A DNA stretch of 64,000 nucleotides from Gammaproteobacteria bacterium. GTDB taxonomy: Bacteria; Pseudomonadota; Gammaproteobacteria; Pseudomonadales; Halieaceae. Below the pieces are notes generated by a model that saw only the letters and a list, made by a program, of their open reading frames with translations, had not been told where the DNA came from and ran no database searches. The stretch spans positions 1-64,000 of the forward strand of contig JAUICG010000018.1 of assembly GCA_030427485.1 (NCBI GenBank), read 5' to 3'. Position numbers and translations under genes: made by a program. This document shows, one piece after another, positions 54,537 through 64,000 of this stretch (position 1 is the stretch's first letter; each line of letters starts with the position of its first letter).

Positions 54537-55474
54537 CGACGTTCATTCCAGGTCGCATCGAGCTGCACCGCCACATCCTCCAGCCGGGTGAGCGGACGCC
54601 AGGCGGTATCCCTGAGCACCGCTGCGTTGCTGTAGAGTTCAGTACCGAACAGCCTGTCGTACGTGGCCGGCGGGCTCCTCCCGCTGCCGCGATCGATCAG
54701 CCAGGCTGCGAGCCGCCACAGCCCGTGTGGCAACCAGCCGACGCCCCTGCCCTTGCCCCGGGCCCGGCGCAGCAGGTCGTAGATATCCCGCGTGCTGTAC
54801 GCGTCGGCACCGCAGGCAATCCAGGTGTGCTCCCCCACCGGCGGGCGCTGCGCTATCACGCACAATAGTTCGACAAGGTCAGCCAGTGCGATCATGGAAC
54901 GCCTGCCCCGCCGCGGCGGGCGCGGCAGTCCCCGGCGCACCGCTTTCGCCAGCGACTGCAGATTGCCCTTGACCTGCGCGCCGTAAACCAGCGCGGGGCG
55001 CACGATGACCACGGACATTCCGCCCCCTGCGAATTCGTCAAGCAGCGCGCGTTCCGCCTGCCATTTGGACAGGCCATACGCGTCCGTGGGCAGCTCGCAA
55101 TCGGATTCGCCCCGAACAGCCTGCGACGGCGGTGAGCCCATTGCCTTGACACTGCTGAGAAAGACAAAACAGTTGACGCCGGATGCCGCGCACGCTCGCG
55201 CCAGGCGCAACGTACCACGGAAATTAAGCGCCGCGTAATCCGACTCGGGCGCGCGCTGGTGCGCGATACCCGCGAGATGAAAGACAACATCAACGCCTCG
55301 CAGAACGGATTCATCGGGTGCGCTGCGCGCCAGGTCGACCGCTGTTGACGGCTGCCCTCCCTCGAGCGGCCCACCGCGTTTGCTCAACGGCACGACGGTA
55401 TGGCCCTGTGCGGCCAGCTGTTGGCAAAGCCGGCGTCCGATAAACCCGGTGGCGCCGGTGACAAGGCATTTCAC
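54533..55474 (-). CDS. NAD-dependent epimerase/dehydratase (WbpV/GalE-like)
   Basis: A 313-residue extended SDR. The Rossmann motif GATGFIGRRL is at residues 7-16 and HLAGIAHQ near 88. Ser in FLSSVKAMG and the YGLSK catalytic pair follow near residue 155. It resembles the UDP-sugar 4-epimerase/4-reductase enzymes of O-antigen loci that act together with a WbpL-type transferase and WbpM-type dehydratase. It is the first gene of that three-gene operon. A terminator separates it from the upstream comEA-like gene. Confidence 0.88.
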   Translation of the reverse strand: MKCLVTGATGFIGRRLCQQLAAQGHTVVPLSKRGGPLEGGQPSTAVDLARSAPDESVLRGVDVVFHLAGIAHQRAPESDYAALNFRGTLRLARACAASGVNCFVFLSSVKAMGSPPSQAVRGESDCELPTDAYGLSKWQAERALLDEFAGGGMSVVIVRPALVYGAQVKGNLQSLAKAVRRGLPRPPRRGRRSMIALADLVELLCVIAQRPPVGEHTWIACGADAYSTRDIYDLLRRARGKGRGVGWLPHGLWRLAAWLIDRGSGRSPPATYDRLFGTELYSNAAVLRDTAWRPLTRLEDVAVQLDATWNERR

Positions 55475-55493
55475 TGTTCAGGATCACCAATAG

Positions 55494-55514
55494 AAAAAGG
55501 GGGCGAAAGCCCCC
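55494..55514 (-). terminator. Rho-independent terminator after the comEA-like gene
   Basis: On the minus strand GGGGGC-TTTC-GCCCCC is followed by TTTTT. It lies 23 bp after the ComEA-like stop and 20 bp before the epimerase start, so it separates the two transcripts. Confidence 0.9.
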
Positions 55515-55536
55515 TCATAATACGGATGCGGTAGCC

Positions 55537-55932
55537 TTATTCCAGTGTTATCACATCGCGGTTCATATCGAGGGTGGAGCTGCCAATGCCCTTCACCTCC
55601 ACCAGTTCCTCAGCGGAAGAGAAGGGACCGTAGGCCTCCCTGTAACGCACGATTTCCGCGGCGCGGGATTCACCGACGCCCTTCAGGTTCGCCGCCAGTG
55701 TCTGCGCGTCAGCAGTGTTTATGTTGACCTGCATCGCAGCTGCCGAGACAGCCGGCGTGGCAGGCGCATTCGGCTCTTCCGCCAGCACGGGGGAAATCCG
55801 CAGCAGCATGCCCGCCGCCAGCAACAGCGCCGCGACCAGGGGAGCGAGCGCTGCCCGGTGCCTGAACGAAAGCATGTCCCTCACTGCCAGCGCAGTCCGG
55901 GTGTTGGGTATTCGCAAAAGGGAATTGGTCAT
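55537..55932 (-). CDS. ComEA-like helix-hairpin-helix DNA-binding protein
   Basis: A 131-residue protein. A membrane anchor or signal-peptide-like segment (about residues 25-48, ALAPLVAALLLAAGMLL) is followed by a C-terminal helix-hairpin-helix domain (MQVNINTADAQTLAANLKGVGESRAAEIV) of the ComEA type. Such proteins bind DNA at the cell surface in natural transformation, though many proteobacterial copies have no proven role. ATG at 55932 has GGAG eight bases upstream; the longer upstream frame is not supported. A comEA-like gene also sits beside wbpM in Pseudomonas. Confidence 0.88.
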   Translation of the reverse strand: MTNSLLRIPNTRTALAVRDMLSFRHRAALAPLVAALLLAAGMLLRISPVLAEEPNAPATPAVSAAAMQVNINTADAQTLAANLKGVGESRAAEIVRYREAYGPFSSAEELVEVKGIGSSTLDMNRDVITLE

Positions 55933-56116
55933 AATGAAATCTCCGTATAGTTTAACTGCGTCCTTGCAGGCATCCGTACCGGGAAAAAGTCTAGCAGCCT
56001 TTGCGGGAAAAGGAGATCGGGCGACCGCATTTGATAATACAGGCCAGCCGCTCACCGGTTTCCGGAGCGAGGGCGTGGTGAAACGTCCGCAGCAGGCAAT
56101 TGGTGAGCGACGCAGG

Positions 56117-56812
56117 CTAGGAGCCCGAGAGTTCCTCGTGCACGCGGTGCAGCGCCGCCAGCGGGTCGTCCGCAGCCGTGATGGAGCGCCCGATCACGAG
56201 GTAATCAGCGCCCAGCGCCCGCGCCCGCGCCGGGCTTACCACGCGGCGCTGGTCGCCGGCCTCGTCACCGGCCAGGCGGATACCGGGAGTTACCAGGCAA
56301 AACGCCTCGCCGCATTGCCTGCGCAATGCCTCGGCCTCCAGCGCCGAGCAGACCACGCCGTCCAGCCCGCTTTGCGCGGCCAGCCCCGCCAGCCTTGCCA
56401 CCCGCTGTTGCGCGGATTCGCTGTACCCCAGTTCCTGCAAGTCGCTGTCAGACATACTCGTAAGTACCGTCACGCCGAGCAGCAAAGGGCGCCGGGTAAA
56501 GGGCGTGAGCGCCTCCACCGCCGCCGCCATCATCCGGCGGCCGCCACTGGCATGCACGTTCACCATCCACACACCCAGTTCGGCAGCGGCGCGCACTGCT
56601 CCGGCAACCGTATTGGGGATATCGTGAAACTTCAGGTCGAGGAAGACCTCGAAACCGAGGCGCTGCAGTTCCTCCACCAGGGCCGGTCCGGCGCGGGTAA
56701 AAAGCTCCTTGCCCACCTTCACCCGACAGAGCGCCGGGGAGAGACGCCGGGCGAAATCCAGCGCCGCCGGCGCGGAGGGATAATCCAGGGCAACGATAAC
56801 GGGTGTCGTCAT
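56117..56812 (-). CDS. pyrF: Orotidine 5'-phosphate decarboxylase
   Basis: A 231-residue TIM-barrel enzyme catalysing the last step of UMP synthesis. The catalytic Lys-Asp tetrad is in [13 protein letters not shown] near residues 58-70, the first substrate-binding aspartate is in VALDYP, and the phosphate-binding GDQRRVVSP segment is near the C-terminus. The length is normal. The ATG overlaps the lapA stop by four bases, so translation is coupled. Confidence 0.96.
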   Translation of the reverse strand: MTTPVIVALDYPSAPAALDFARRLSPALCRVKVGKELFTRAGPALVEELQRLGFEVFLDLKFHDIPNTVAGAVRAAAELGVWMVNVHASGGRRMMAAAVEALTPFTRRPLLLGVTVLTSMSDSDLQELGYSESAQQRVARLAGLAAQSGLDGVVCSALEAEALRRQCGEAFCLVTPGIRLAGDEAGDQRRVVSPARARALGADYLVIGRSITAADDPLAALHRVHEELSGS

Positions 56813-57117
56813 GCGCTCTCGGCAGCCGCAGCGGTGCCGCGCAGCTCACTGGCTTCGTCCAGTGCCCGGTTGAGCTGCTTTCGGCAGGAACTCAGGGAGG
56901 CGCGGGTACGCACCAGTATCACAGAGGAGACTATCATGCCCAACACGCCTCCCAGCGCAAATGCGACCAGTACCCACAGCGCGAGGCTCTGCGGCGCAAA
57001 CGTGTAAACCAGAATATCCAGCGGTACTGGCGTACCGTTCTGCAGGGCAAACAGGACGCTCGCTGCCAGCATGGCCAATATGACGATCACGGTCACAAGG
57101 GTACGCAATTGCTTCAT
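56809..57117 (-). CDS. lapA: LapA (YciS) family membrane protein
   Basis: A 102-residue inner-membrane protein with two hydrophobic segments (about 5-25 and 45-68) and a cytoplasmic coiled-coil-like tail ([18 protein letters not shown]). This is the LapA/DUF1049 pattern. In enterobacteria LapA and its partner LapB control LPS synthesis by regulating LpxC turnover. Here it lies between ihfB and pyrF, as in many gammaproteobacteria; no lapB is present, since pyrF follows directly. The name rests on fold and position. Confidence 0.85.
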   Translation of the reverse strand: MKQLRTLVTVIVILAMLAASVLFALQNGTPVPLDILVYTFAPQSLALWVLVAFALGGVLGMIVSSVILVRTRASLSSCRKQLNRALDEASELRGTAAAAESA

Positions 57118-57198
57118 CGGAAAGCCCCGTTCAGTATCAGGAGGTTAAACAGTCGCCCGGCCTTTCGGTCAGGCCGCCTGATTGTCGCAGCAATAAAC

Positions 57199-57495
57199 CT
57201 AATTCTCCAGCTGCAACCCCATGTTGACACGCTCCCGCAACTCCTTTCCCGGCTTGAAATGCGGCACGTATTTGCCGGTGAGTTCAACCGCGTCGCCTGT
57301 CTTCGGGTTGCGGCCGCGCCGCGGCTCCCGAAAGTGCAGCGAAAAACTGCCGAAGCCGCGAATTTCAATGCGCTCACCATTGGCAAGCGCCTGCGACATA
57401 TGTTCCAGAATGGTTTTCACAGCCAGTTCCACATCCTTTGCCGACAACTGGCTCTGGCGGGACATGATTGTCTCAATGAGTTCACTTTTGGTCAT
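57199..57495 (-). CDS. ihfB: Integration host factor subunit beta
   Basis: A 98-residue HU/IHF protein, the partner of IhfA at 2.0-2.3 kb. It starts [23 protein letters not shown] and has the beta-arm with [31 protein letters not shown], including the tip proline (RNPKTG). Gene order rpsA-ihfB is the usual one. A rho-independent terminator after rpsA separates the two transcripts. Confidence 0.97.
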   Translation of the reverse strand: MTKSELIETIMSRQSQLSAKDVELAVKTILEHMSQALANGERIEIRGFGSFSLHFREPRRGRNPKTGDAVELTGKYVPHFKPGKELRERVNMGLQLEN

Positions 57496-57632
57496 ACAGC
57501 CCCCGTTCGAGGTGTTCTTATGGCTGTTGTCTTTGAGCGGGTATTGTGTACCGCACTGGAATATTTCGCAAGTCCTTATTTTTTAACGGAAAAGTTTGTC
57601 TCTACCGGCGCGGGCGATGTTTTTGCGGTGAC

Positions 57633-57662
57633 AAAAAAAGGGCTCACCGAGGTGAGCCCTTT
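57633..57662 (-). terminator. Rho-independent terminator after rpsA
   Basis: On the minus strand AGGGCTCAC-CTCG-GTGAGCCCT is followed by seven T. It lies 45 bp downstream of the rpsA stop and about 140 bp upstream of ihfB, so ihfB needs its own promoter. Confidence 0.92.
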
Positions 57663-57707
57663 GCATGTACGAAATAACGCGCTTGCCGCGCGCCCGGATT
57701 CGCCGGT

Positions 57708-59381
57708 CTATTCGCCCATCTGCGCCTTGATAAGGTCGCCGATAGTACCCGGAGAGGCGGTTTCATTCTCACTCTCCTTCAGGGACTTCACAGCCTCCTT
57801 CTCATCGTCGAAATCCTTGGCCTTGACCGAAAGCGCCAGGGTTCGACTCTTGCGATCGACAGCAATGATCTTGGCTTCGACGGTATCGCCCACCTTGAAC
57901 GCGGTGCGCGCATCTTCGACTTTATCGCGGCTGATGTCTGACGCCTTGAGAACACCCTCTACGTCCTCGGCCAGTTTAACCGTAACGGATTTGGCGTCCA
58001 CTTCCACCACCTCACCGCTCACGATCGCGCCGCGGTCATGCTCGGCAACATAGTTACCGAACGGATCGTCTTCGAGCTGCTTGATACCGAGGGAAATACG
58101 CTCGCGCTCGGAGTCAATGGACAGGATGACCGTCTCGATCTCATCGCCTTTCTTGTAATTGCGAACAGCCTCTTCACCCGGCTCGTGCCAGCTGATGTCT
58201 GACAGGTGTACCAGACCATCGATATTGCCTTCCAGGCCGATAAAGATCCCGAAGTCCGTGATGGACTTGATATTGCCGGTGATCTTGGCGCCCTTGGCGT
58301 ACTGCGCGGCGAAAGCGTCCCAGGGGTTTTGCTGGCACTGCTTGATACCCAGTGAGATACGGCGGCGATCCTCATCGATATCCAGCACCATCACCTCGAC
58401 CTCGTCGCCCAGGCTGACGATCTTGGAGGGGTGGACGTTCTTGTTGGTCCAGTCCATCTCGGATACGTGTACCAGACCTTCAACACCCTCTTCCAGTTCG
58501 GCGAAACAGCCGTAGTCGGTCAGGTTGGTGATCTTGGCCTTCACGCGGCTGCCCTCGGGATAACGCCCGGTGATTTCCAGCCAGGGGTCTTCGCCGAGTT
58601 GCTTCAGGCCGAGTGACACGCGGTTGCGCTCGCGGTCGAACTTGAGAATCTTGACATCGATTTCCTGTCCCACTTCCACGATCTCGGAGGGATGCTTGAT
58701 GCGCTTCCACGCCATGTCGGTGATGTGCAGCAGGCCGTCGACACCGCCGAGATCAACAAACGCGCCGTAGTCGGTCAGGTTCTTCACGATACCCTTGACG
58801 GACATGCCTTCCTGCAGCGATTCCAGCAGGGCGTCGCGCTCCACGCTGTTGGCCGCTTCCATCACAGCGCGACGTGAAACCACCACGTTGTTGCGCTTCT
58901 GGTCCAGCTTGATGACCTTGAACTCGAGTTCCTTGCCTTCGAGATGCACGGTTTCGCGCACCGGGCGAACATCCACCAGAGAGCCCGGGAGGAAAGCCCG
59001 GATCGTATTGATATCGACGGTAAAGCCACCCTTGACCTTGCCGTTGATAATACCGGTAACCACTTCGTCGGCCTCGTGCGCGGCTTCCAGGTCCTTCCAG
59101 GACTCGGCGCGCTTGGCCTTTTCACGCGACAGCTTGGTTTCGCCAAAGCCGTCCTCGACGGCCTCCAGCGCCACCTGGACTTCGTCGCCGATGCTCAGCG
59201 TGCAATTGCCGTTGGCATCAATAAACTGGGCACGGGGAATCACGCCTTCGGACTTCAAGCCCGCATGTACGGTGACCCACTCGTTATCGATGTCGATCAC
59301 AACGCCGGTCACAATCGCACCGGGCTGCATATCGACGGTTTTCAGACTCTCTTCAAATAGTTCGGCGAAGGATTCGCTCAT
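57708..59381 (-). CDS. rpsA: 30S ribosomal protein S1
   Basis: A 557-residue protein with six S1 RNA-binding repeats; representative repeat cores are [26 protein letters not shown] and [27 protein letters not shown]. It starts [12 protein letters not shown] like E. coli S1 and has the same length. It delivers mRNA to the small ribosomal subunit. ATG at 59381 follows an AGGTG; a TTG six codons upstream is less likely. It lies 163 bp downstream of cmk, and a terminator follows it. Confidence 0.97.
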   Translation of the reverse strand: MSESFAELFEESLKTVDMQPGAIVTGVVIDIDNEWVTVHAGLKSEGVIPRAQFIDANGNCTLSIGDEVQVALEAVEDGFGETKLSREKAKRAESWKDLEAAHEADEVVTGIINGKVKGGFTVDINTIRAFLPGSLVDVRPVRETVHLEGKELEFKVIKLDQKRNNVVVSRRAVMEAANSVERDALLESLQEGMSVKGIVKNLTDYGAFVDLGGVDGLLHITDMAWKRIKHPSEIVEVGQEIDVKILKFDRERNRVSLGLKQLGEDPWLEITGRYPEGSRVKAKITNLTDYGCFAELEEGVEGLVHVSEMDWTNKNVHPSKIVSLGDEVEVMVLDIDEDRRRISLGIKQCQQNPWDAFAAQYAKGAKITGNIKSITDFGIFIGLEGNIDGLVHLSDISWHEPGEEAVRNYKKGDEIETVILSIDSERERISLGIKQLEDDPFGNYVAEHDRGAIVSGEVVEVDAKSVTVKLAEDVEGVLKASDISRDKVEDARTAFKVGDTVEAKIIAVDRKSRTLALSVKAKDFDDEKEAVKSLKESENETASPGTIGDLIKAQMGE

Positions 59382-59544
59382 TGCTTGGCACCTGTTCAAT
59401 ATGATCGAGACAGTGCACTGTCTCTACCGCGCCTCCAGCCGGCCCGGGTCATCCAATGTAAACCGCATCCCCAACCCTGACTGGAATCAGCCGGGAAAGC
59501 AGTAAGTCAAGCCATGCAAAAAGGGATTTAAGGGCCGGGGACGG

Positions 59545-60225
59545 CTAGATTAAACCTCGCTTTTTCACCTCCAGCATCACCCGCTCGAACACTTCGTTAA
59601 TGGGCGTGGCGCTGCTGTCGATGACGATGGCGTCTTCGGCGGGTACCAGGGGTGCGATGGCGCGGTTGCTGTCGCGCGCATCCCGCTCCTGTATATCCGC
59701 CAGAAGGCGCGGGAGACTAACACTTTCCCCCTTTGCAATCAACTGCTTATAGCGCCGCTCGGCGCGCTCCTCGGCGCTCGCGGTGAGGAAGAACTTGAGC
59801 GGGGCATCGGGGAATACCACGGTGCCCATGTCGCGGCCGTCGGCGACCAGCCCGGGCGGCTGCATGAAATCGCGCTGCCGCGCCAGCAGCGCCTCGCGCA
59901 CGGCGGGAATCGCCGCCACGGTCGAGGCGCCGCGCCCACCCTCTTCCGTACGCATGGCCGCGCTCACATCCACGCCCTTGTAGGCCACCAGCACTTCGCC
60001 GCTGGCGGCCGCTGTGAAGCTGACGTCGAGATACCGGGCCACCTCGGCGACAGCCGCGTGGTCATCCCAGCCGACCCCCTCGATCAGGCAGGCCTGGCCG
60101 GTGACGCGGTACAGCGCGCCGCTGTCCAGCAAATGCCAGCCGAGGCGCTCGGCCAGCAGTTGGCTGATGGTGCCCTTGCCGGCCCCGGAGGGACCGTCGA
60201 CCGTGATCACCGGTACGCGCGTCAC
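59545..60225 (-). CDS. cmk: Cytidylate kinase
   Basis: A 226-residue P-loop kinase that phosphorylates CMP and dCMP with ATP. The Walker A is [16 protein letters not shown] near residues 9-24. The CMP-binding domain includes DSGALYRV, then [22 protein letters not shown] and the lid region [10 protein letters not shown]. The GTG at 60225 lies four bases after the aroA stop and matches the usual start. An upstream frame of 45 codons overlaps aroA and is not used. Confidence 0.96.
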   Translation of the reverse strand: MTRVPVITVDGPSGAGKGTISQLLAERLGWHLLDSGALYRVTGQACLIEGVGWDDHAAVAEVARYLDVSFTAAASGEVLVAYKGVDVSAAMRTEEGGRGASTVAAIPAVREALLARQRDFMQPPGLVADGRDMGTVVFPDAPLKFFLTASAEERAERRYKQLIAKGESVSLPRLLADIQERDARDSNRAIAPLVPAEDAIVIDSSATPINEVFERVMLEVKKRGLI

Positions 60226-60229
60226 CCGC

Positions 60230-61534
60230 TTACCCACCCGTCGTGCTGATGCGCAGGCCGACACCGCGCGCGAGCTCGTCGAAGCCGGGAAAGGAGGTCG
60301 CGACATGATCGCAGTCCCGCACGGTGATTTCGCCGCCGGCTCGCAGCGCGGCGATCGCAAACGACATCGCGATGCGGTGGTCGTGGTAGGTCGCGATCAC
60401 GCCGCTACCCAATTCGCCGCCGTCAATCACAATACCGTCGTCCAGTACCTCGTTGCACACACCGAGCGTGTCCAGTCCCTCCGCCATCGCGGCGATGCGG
60501 TCGCTTTCCTTCACCCGCAGTTCCCCGGCACCGTGCAGCACGGTGCGCCCGCGGGCGCAGGCCGCCGCAATGAAAATGGCCGGGAACTCGTCGATGGCCA
60601 GCGGCACCTGTTCCACCGGGATTTCGATACCCCGCAGGGGAGCGTGGCGGACGCGAATATCCGCCACCGGCTCACCGCCGACTTCGCGCTCATTGAGCAG
60701 CGTGATGTCCGCGCCCATCAGCTGCAGAATGGTGATCACACCGGTACGCGTGGGATTGATGCCGACATGCCGCAGCAGCAGGTCGGACCCCGGCGCTATG
60801 CTGGCGCCGACGAGGAAAAACGTCGCCGAGGAGATATCCGCCGGCACCTCGATATCGCAGGCCCGCAAGCCACCGCCGCCGCGCAGCGAAATCTCATTGC
60901 CGTTCGACTCCACCGGGTAGCCGAAGCCGCGCAGCATCCGCTCCGTGTGATCGCGCGTGGGAGCGGGCTCGGTGACGGTGGTTCGACCCGCGCTGTACAA
61001 CCCCGCCAGCAGGCAGCAGGATTTCACCTGCGCGCTCGCCATCGGCAAATCGTAGTGAATACCTTGCAATTGCCGCCCACCGCGAATCGACAACGGCGGT
61101 CGGCCGCCGGCGGCGGACCGGATGTCCGCGCCCATCTTCGTCAGGGGCTCGATCACCCGTCCCATCGGGCGGCTGCACAGCGAGGCGTCCCCGGTGAGTT
61201 CGGTATCAAAGGCCTGGCCGGCCAGCAGGCCGCACAGCAGTCGCATACCGGTGCCGGCATTGCCCAGGTCGAGCGGCTTGCCGGGCGCTTGCAGACCGTG
61301 CATCCCGACGCCGTGCACCGTCACGCTGCCCGCCACCGGCCCTTCTATCGCGACGCCCATCGCGCGAAAGGCCGCCAGCGTGGCAAGCGCATCCTCGCCT
61401 TCCAGAAAGCCCTCGACCCGGGACGTCCCCTCGGCCAGTGCGCCGAGCATGATCGCGCGGTGGGAAATGGATTTGTCGCCCGGAACTCTCACCTCACCCT
61501 TCAGGGCGCCGCCGGGTTGTAACTTGAAATGCAT
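60230..61534 (-). CDS. aroA: 3-phosphoshikimate 1-carboxyvinyltransferase (EPSP synthase)
   Basis: A 434-residue two-domain enzyme of the shikimate pathway. It joins shikimate-3-phosphate and phosphoenolpyruvate. The N-terminal [30 protein letters not shown], and later [12 protein letters not shown] and DHRIAMSFA motifs are all present. ATG at 61534 fits the family; the open frame continues 138 codons upstream over tyrA without any similarity. In Pseudomonas, aroA is fused to a prephenate dehydrogenase; here tyrA is a separate gene 11 bp upstream. Confidence 0.97.
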   Translation of the reverse strand: MHFKLQPGGALKGEVRVPGDKSISHRAIMLGALAEGTSRVEGFLEGEDALATLAAFRAMGVAIEGPVAGSVTVHGVGMHGLQAPGKPLDLGNAGTGMRLLCGLLAGQAFDTELTGDASLCSRPMGRVIEPLTKMGADIRSAAGGRPPLSIRGGRQLQGIHYDLPMASAQVKSCCLLAGLYSAGRTTVTEPAPTRDHTERMLRGFGYPVESNGNEISLRGGGGLRACDIEVPADISSATFFLVGASIAPGSDLLLRHVGINPTRTGVITILQLMGADITLLNEREVGGEPVADIRVRHAPLRGIEIPVEQVPLAIDEFPAIFIAAACARGRTVLHGAGELRVKESDRIAAMAEGLDTLGVCNEVLDDGIVIDGGELGSGVIATYHDHRIAMSFAIAALRAGGEITVRDCDHVATSFPGFDELARGVGLRISTTGG

Positions 61535-61545
61535 AACGGTAAACC

Positions 61546-62454
61546 TCAGGGGCTTTTTGAATCGGTACGCCCGGCCAGCAAAGCGGCAAATTCGTCGCGG
61601 GCGCGCTTGGCCCGGGTGAAGGTAGCCATCAACGCGTCGGCGTTCCCGGCCTCCACCGCGGTACGCAGCCGACTCATCTGCTCGCTGAACAAATCGATAG
61701 CGTCGAGCAGCGCGGACCGGTTGGCCAGCGCAATGTCGCGCCACATGGTCGGGTCGCTGGACGCGATACGGGTGAAATCGCGAAAGCCGCCGGCCGCGCA
61801 GCGGAATATATCCTCGCTGGCATCCGAGGACGCCAGCGCATCCACCAGCGCATACGCCAGCAAATGGGGAAGGTGGCTGGTGGCGGCGAGCACGGCATCG
61901 TGCCGCTCCACGCTCATCTGCAGCACCTCTGCGCCGGTGCTCGCCCACATCGCGCGCACCAGTTCCACCGCCGCCGGATCATTGGTTTCCACCGGCGTCA
62001 GGATCACCCGGTGGTTGACGAACAGATTCACGTCCGCGGCATCCACGCCACTGCGTTCCGATCCGGCGATCGGGTGGCCGAGCACCAGTCGCGGCGGCAC
62101 GCCGCCCGTCGCCGCCACGGCGGCGTCGCGCAGGCTGCCCTTGACGCTGGCCACATCGGTGATCACCGGGCCATCGCCCCGCTCGGCCAGGCGCGGCAGT
62201 ATTTGCCCGAGCATCTGAGCGGCGGTGAGCGTGGGCGTACAGATCACCAGAATGTCGGCGCGCTCGACCGCCGCGTCCAGGTCGAGCGTGAATTCGTCGA
62301 TGATGCCCAATTCCACGCCGCGGCGCAGCGAGGGCTCGCGGTGTCCGCAGCCGATAAAACGCCGGCTGAATCCGCTGCGGCGCAGCGCGCTGGCCAGTGA
62401 TCCCCCGATCAGGCCCAGGCCGACGATCACCACGGTGTCCGCTGCGTACGTCAC
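61546..62454 (-). CDS. tyrA: Prephenate dehydrogenase
   Basis: A 302-residue NAD(P)-dependent enzyme of tyrosine synthesis. The Rossmann motif VIVGLGLIGGSLASAL is at residues 9-24. Catalytic His residues lie in LGHPIAGSERSGVDAA and later ATSHLPHLLAYAL. It converts prephenate (or arogenate) to the 4-hydroxyphenylpyruvate branch. The GTG at 62454 lies seven bases after the pheA stop. Located between pheA and aroA in an aromatic amino acid operon. Confidence 0.95.
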   Translation of the reverse strand: MTYAADTVVIVGLGLIGGSLASALRRSGFSRRFIGCGHREPSLRRGVELGIIDEFTLDLDAAVERADILVICTPTLTAAQMLGQILPRLAERGDGPVITDVASVKGSLRDAAVAATGGVPPRLVLGHPIAGSERSGVDAADVNLFVNHRVILTPVETNDPAAVELVRAMWASTGAEVLQMSVERHDAVLAATSHLPHLLAYALVDALASSDASEDIFRCAAGGFRDFTRIASSDPTMWRDIALANRSALLDAIDLFSEQMSRLRTAVEAGNADALMATFTRAKRARDEFAALLAGRTDSKSP

Positions 62455-62461
62455 GCGCCGC

Positions 62462-63580
62462 CTAGATCACCGCCTGGGGATAGGAACCCAGCGGTTTCAG
62501 CATGATCGACTGCTCTTCCAGTTCAACCATGATTGCGGCAATTTTTTCATCGCGCAAATGCCCTTCGAACTCGATAAAAAACACGTACGCCCACTTCTCG
62601 GTGCGCGAAGGCCGCGTATCGATACGCGTCAGGCTGACATTGCCGCGCCGGAACGGTTCCAGCAGGTTGAACAGTGCGCCCGGCTTGTTGCGGCTGGCGA
62701 CAATGATCGACGTTTTATCGCGACCGCTGGGCAGCACTTCCTCGCGCCCGATAATCAGGAATCGCGTGGTGTTGTCGGCGTAGTCCTCGATATGGGTGGC
62801 CAGCGCTTCCAGCCGGTAGCGCTCCAGCGCCATGTCGCCAGCGACCGCGGCCACACCGGGCATTTCCGCGGCCATGCGCGCGGCCTCGCCGTTGCTGCTG
62901 ACCGCCTCCCGCTCGAGCTGCGGCCAGTGTTTATCCAGCCAGGAACGGCATTGCGCGAGCGCCTGCTGGTGCGCGCAGATGCGGGTGATCTCGCCCTCGG
63001 CGGTTCCCGGCGCGACCAGCAGATGCAGCCCGATGCGCATCTCCACCTCGCCGGAAATCTGCAGCGGCGAATCCATGAAATTGTCCAGCGTATGGCTAAC
63101 CATGCCCTCGGTCGAATTCTCTACCGGCACCACGCCGTAGTGACACTCGCCGGATTCCACCTGGGAAAAGACCGTGTCGATCGTGGCCTGCGGCACGCAG
63201 ATGGCGGCGTGACCGAAATGCTTGATGGCGGCAGCCTGGGTGAACGTCCCCTCCGGGCCGAAGTAGGCTACCTGCAGCGGTTTTTCCAGGGCGAGGCAGG
63301 CCGACATGATCTCGCGAAAGATATGCGCCATATTGGCGCCCTCCAGCGGGCCCTCATTGCGCGCGATGATGCGCGCGAGGACCTGCGCCTCGCGCTCCGG
63401 CCGATAGAACACCGCCTCGGCGCCGGTTTCGCCGCGCTCACGGGCCGCCGCGACATCCGCCAGCTTGATATCCGCGACGCGTTGCGCGCACTGCGCGCGT
63501 TTGTTGATCAGCGCCTGGATTTCCCGGTCGATGGCATCGATATCCGCCCGGACCTGTTCTAGATTCCTGCTGTCTGCCAT
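62462..63580 (-). CDS. pheA: Chorismate mutase / prephenate dehydratase (P-protein)
   Basis: A 372-residue fused enzyme of phenylalanine synthesis. The N-terminal AroQ-type chorismate mutase (about 5-95) has RADIDAIDREIQALINKRAQCAQRVADIK. The prephenate dehydratase (about 100-275) has YFGPEGTFTQAAAIKHFG, PVENSTEGMVSHTLD and the catalytic TRFLIIG stretch. A C-terminal ACT domain (about 285-365, RNKPGALFNLLEPF) senses phenylalanine. It follows serC by 8 bp. Confidence 0.97.
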   Translation of the reverse strand: MADSRNLEQVRADIDAIDREIQALINKRAQCAQRVADIKLADVAAARERGETGAEAVFYRPEREAQVLARIIARNEGPLEGANMAHIFREIMSACLALEKPLQVAYFGPEGTFTQAAAIKHFGHAAICVPQATIDTVFSQVESGECHYGVVPVENSTEGMVSHTLDNFMDSPLQISGEVEMRIGLHLLVAPGTAEGEITRICAHQQALAQCRSWLDKHWPQLEREAVSSNGEAARMAAEMPGVAAVAGDMALERYRLEALATHIEDYADNTTRFLIIGREEVLPSGRDKTSIIVASRNKPGALFNLLEPFRRGNVSLTRIDTRPSRTEKWAYVFFIEFEGHLRDEKIAAIMVELEEQSIMLKPLGSYPQAVI

Positions 63581-63588
63581 AAATGGAG

Positions 63589-64000
63589 TTAACCGTTACG
63601 TTGCTCGAAATCCTGCATAAACGCGATCAGCGCATCCACGGCCTCCTCGCTCACGGCATTGTAGATGCTGGCGCGCATGCCACCCACAGAACGGTGTCCT
63701 TTCAGGTTGAGCAGGCCGGCCGCCTCGGACTCCTGCAGGAAGCGTTTGTCCAGTTCCGGATTCGCCAGGATAAAGGGCACGTTCATCAGCGAACGACTCG
63801 CTGTTTCCACCGGGTTGCTGTAAAAATCACTGCCGTCGATGGCCGCGTACAACTTCCCGGCCTTGCGCCGATTGACCGCCTCGATCGCGGATACCCCGCC
63901 CTGCGCCACCAGCCAGTCAAACACCAGGGCCGCCAGGTAGAGGGCGAAGGTCGGGGGCGTGTTGTACATGGAATCGTTGTCCGCAGCGACCTGCCAGTTG
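63589..64000 (-). CDS. serC: Phosphoserine aminotransferase (5' partial)
   Basis: The C-terminal 136 residues of SerC; the start and the PLP lysine lie beyond the window. The frame continues into the window edge with [22 protein letters not shown]. It includes [26 protein letters not shown] and [15 protein letters not shown], all typical of SerC. It catalyses the transamination to O-phosphoserine in serine (and pyridoxal) synthesis. It leads the serC-pheA-tyrA-aroA-cmk-rpsA gene string. Confidence 0.95.
   Translation of the reverse strand, partial: NWQVAADNDSMYNTPPTFALYLAALVFDWLVAQGGVSAIEAVNRRKAGKLYAAIDGSDFYSNPVETASRSLMNVPFILANPELDKRFLQESEAAGLLNLKGHRSVGGMRASIYNAVSEEAVDALIAFMQDFEQRNG

Noticed and set aside
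61535..61948. 138-residue N-terminal extension of AroA, which could suggest a fusion with TyrA
   Set aside because: The extension is in a different frame from tyrA and has no dehydrogenase features; tyrA is separate.
60014..63562. Two long plus-strand frames (502 and 445 codons) over cmk-aroA and pheA
   Set aside because: Both are antisense to well-recognised biosynthetic genes.

Overview
This is a GC-rich chromosomal segment from a gammaproteobacterium. Two stretches carry the gene order seen in Pseudomonas and relatives: thrS-infC-rpmI-rplT-pheS-pheT-ihfA-merR-tRNA-Pro near the left end, and serC-pheA-tyrA-aroA-cmk-rpsA-ihfB-lapA-pyrF at the right end. The lipid- and aromatic-type oxygenases, the glutathionylspermidine enzyme and an Mrp/Mbh-type antiporter fit a marine, Halieaceae-like (OM60/NOR5) relative, but that placement is inference. 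No rRNA, CRISPR array, transposase or integrase was seen.

Layout: 0-1.5 kb holds the end of a PLP-dependent deaminase-like gene and a small sulfotransferase. 1.5-9 kb is the translation/IHF block on the minus strand, with tRNA-Pro(GGG) and an infC that starts with ATT. 9.3-13.4 kb is a CYP51-like P450 operon (NTF2-like protein, P450, ferredoxin, SDR) divergent from a luciferase-like oxidoreductase. 13.5-26 kb has uvrB, tRNA-Asn, glutathionylspermidine synthetase/amidase, a K+ channel, an acetoacetate-decarboxylase-like protein, a TonB receptor, an amidoligase/GATase/YqaA operon and an MFS transporter. 25.8-37.1 kb is a catabolic or regulatory region: enoyl-CoA hydratase, TPR-sulfotransferase, a lipoprotein penicillin-acylase-like enzyme, two Rieske oxygenases, two TetR regulators with clear palindromic operators, a TIM-barrel isomerase-like protein and a sulfotransferase.

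37.2-44.6 kb is a nine-gene cation/proton antiporter operon in the order E-F-G-(A-tail+B)-C-D-D'-x-D''. It has three antiporter-like subunits and no full-length MrpA. 45.8-55.5 kb is a surface-polysaccharide region: a 1,699-residue protein with sulfotransferase, coiled coil, Glu/Pro-rich linker, GT2, GT4 and a second sulfotransferase domain, followed by a membrane protein, a WbpM-like dehydratase, a WbpL-like transferase and an epimerase. It lies next to comEA-pyrF-ihfB-rpsA, the side of the genome where Pseudomonas aeruginosa keeps its O-antigen locus.

The most unusual items are the giant sulfotransferase/glycosyltransferase protein, the three-subunit Mrp/Mbh-like antiporter, the CYP51-ferredoxin operon in a proteobacterium, the amidoligase cassette, and the two TetR/Rieske control regions. 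In one of these an operator fills the 17-bp spacer of a sigma-70-like promoter.
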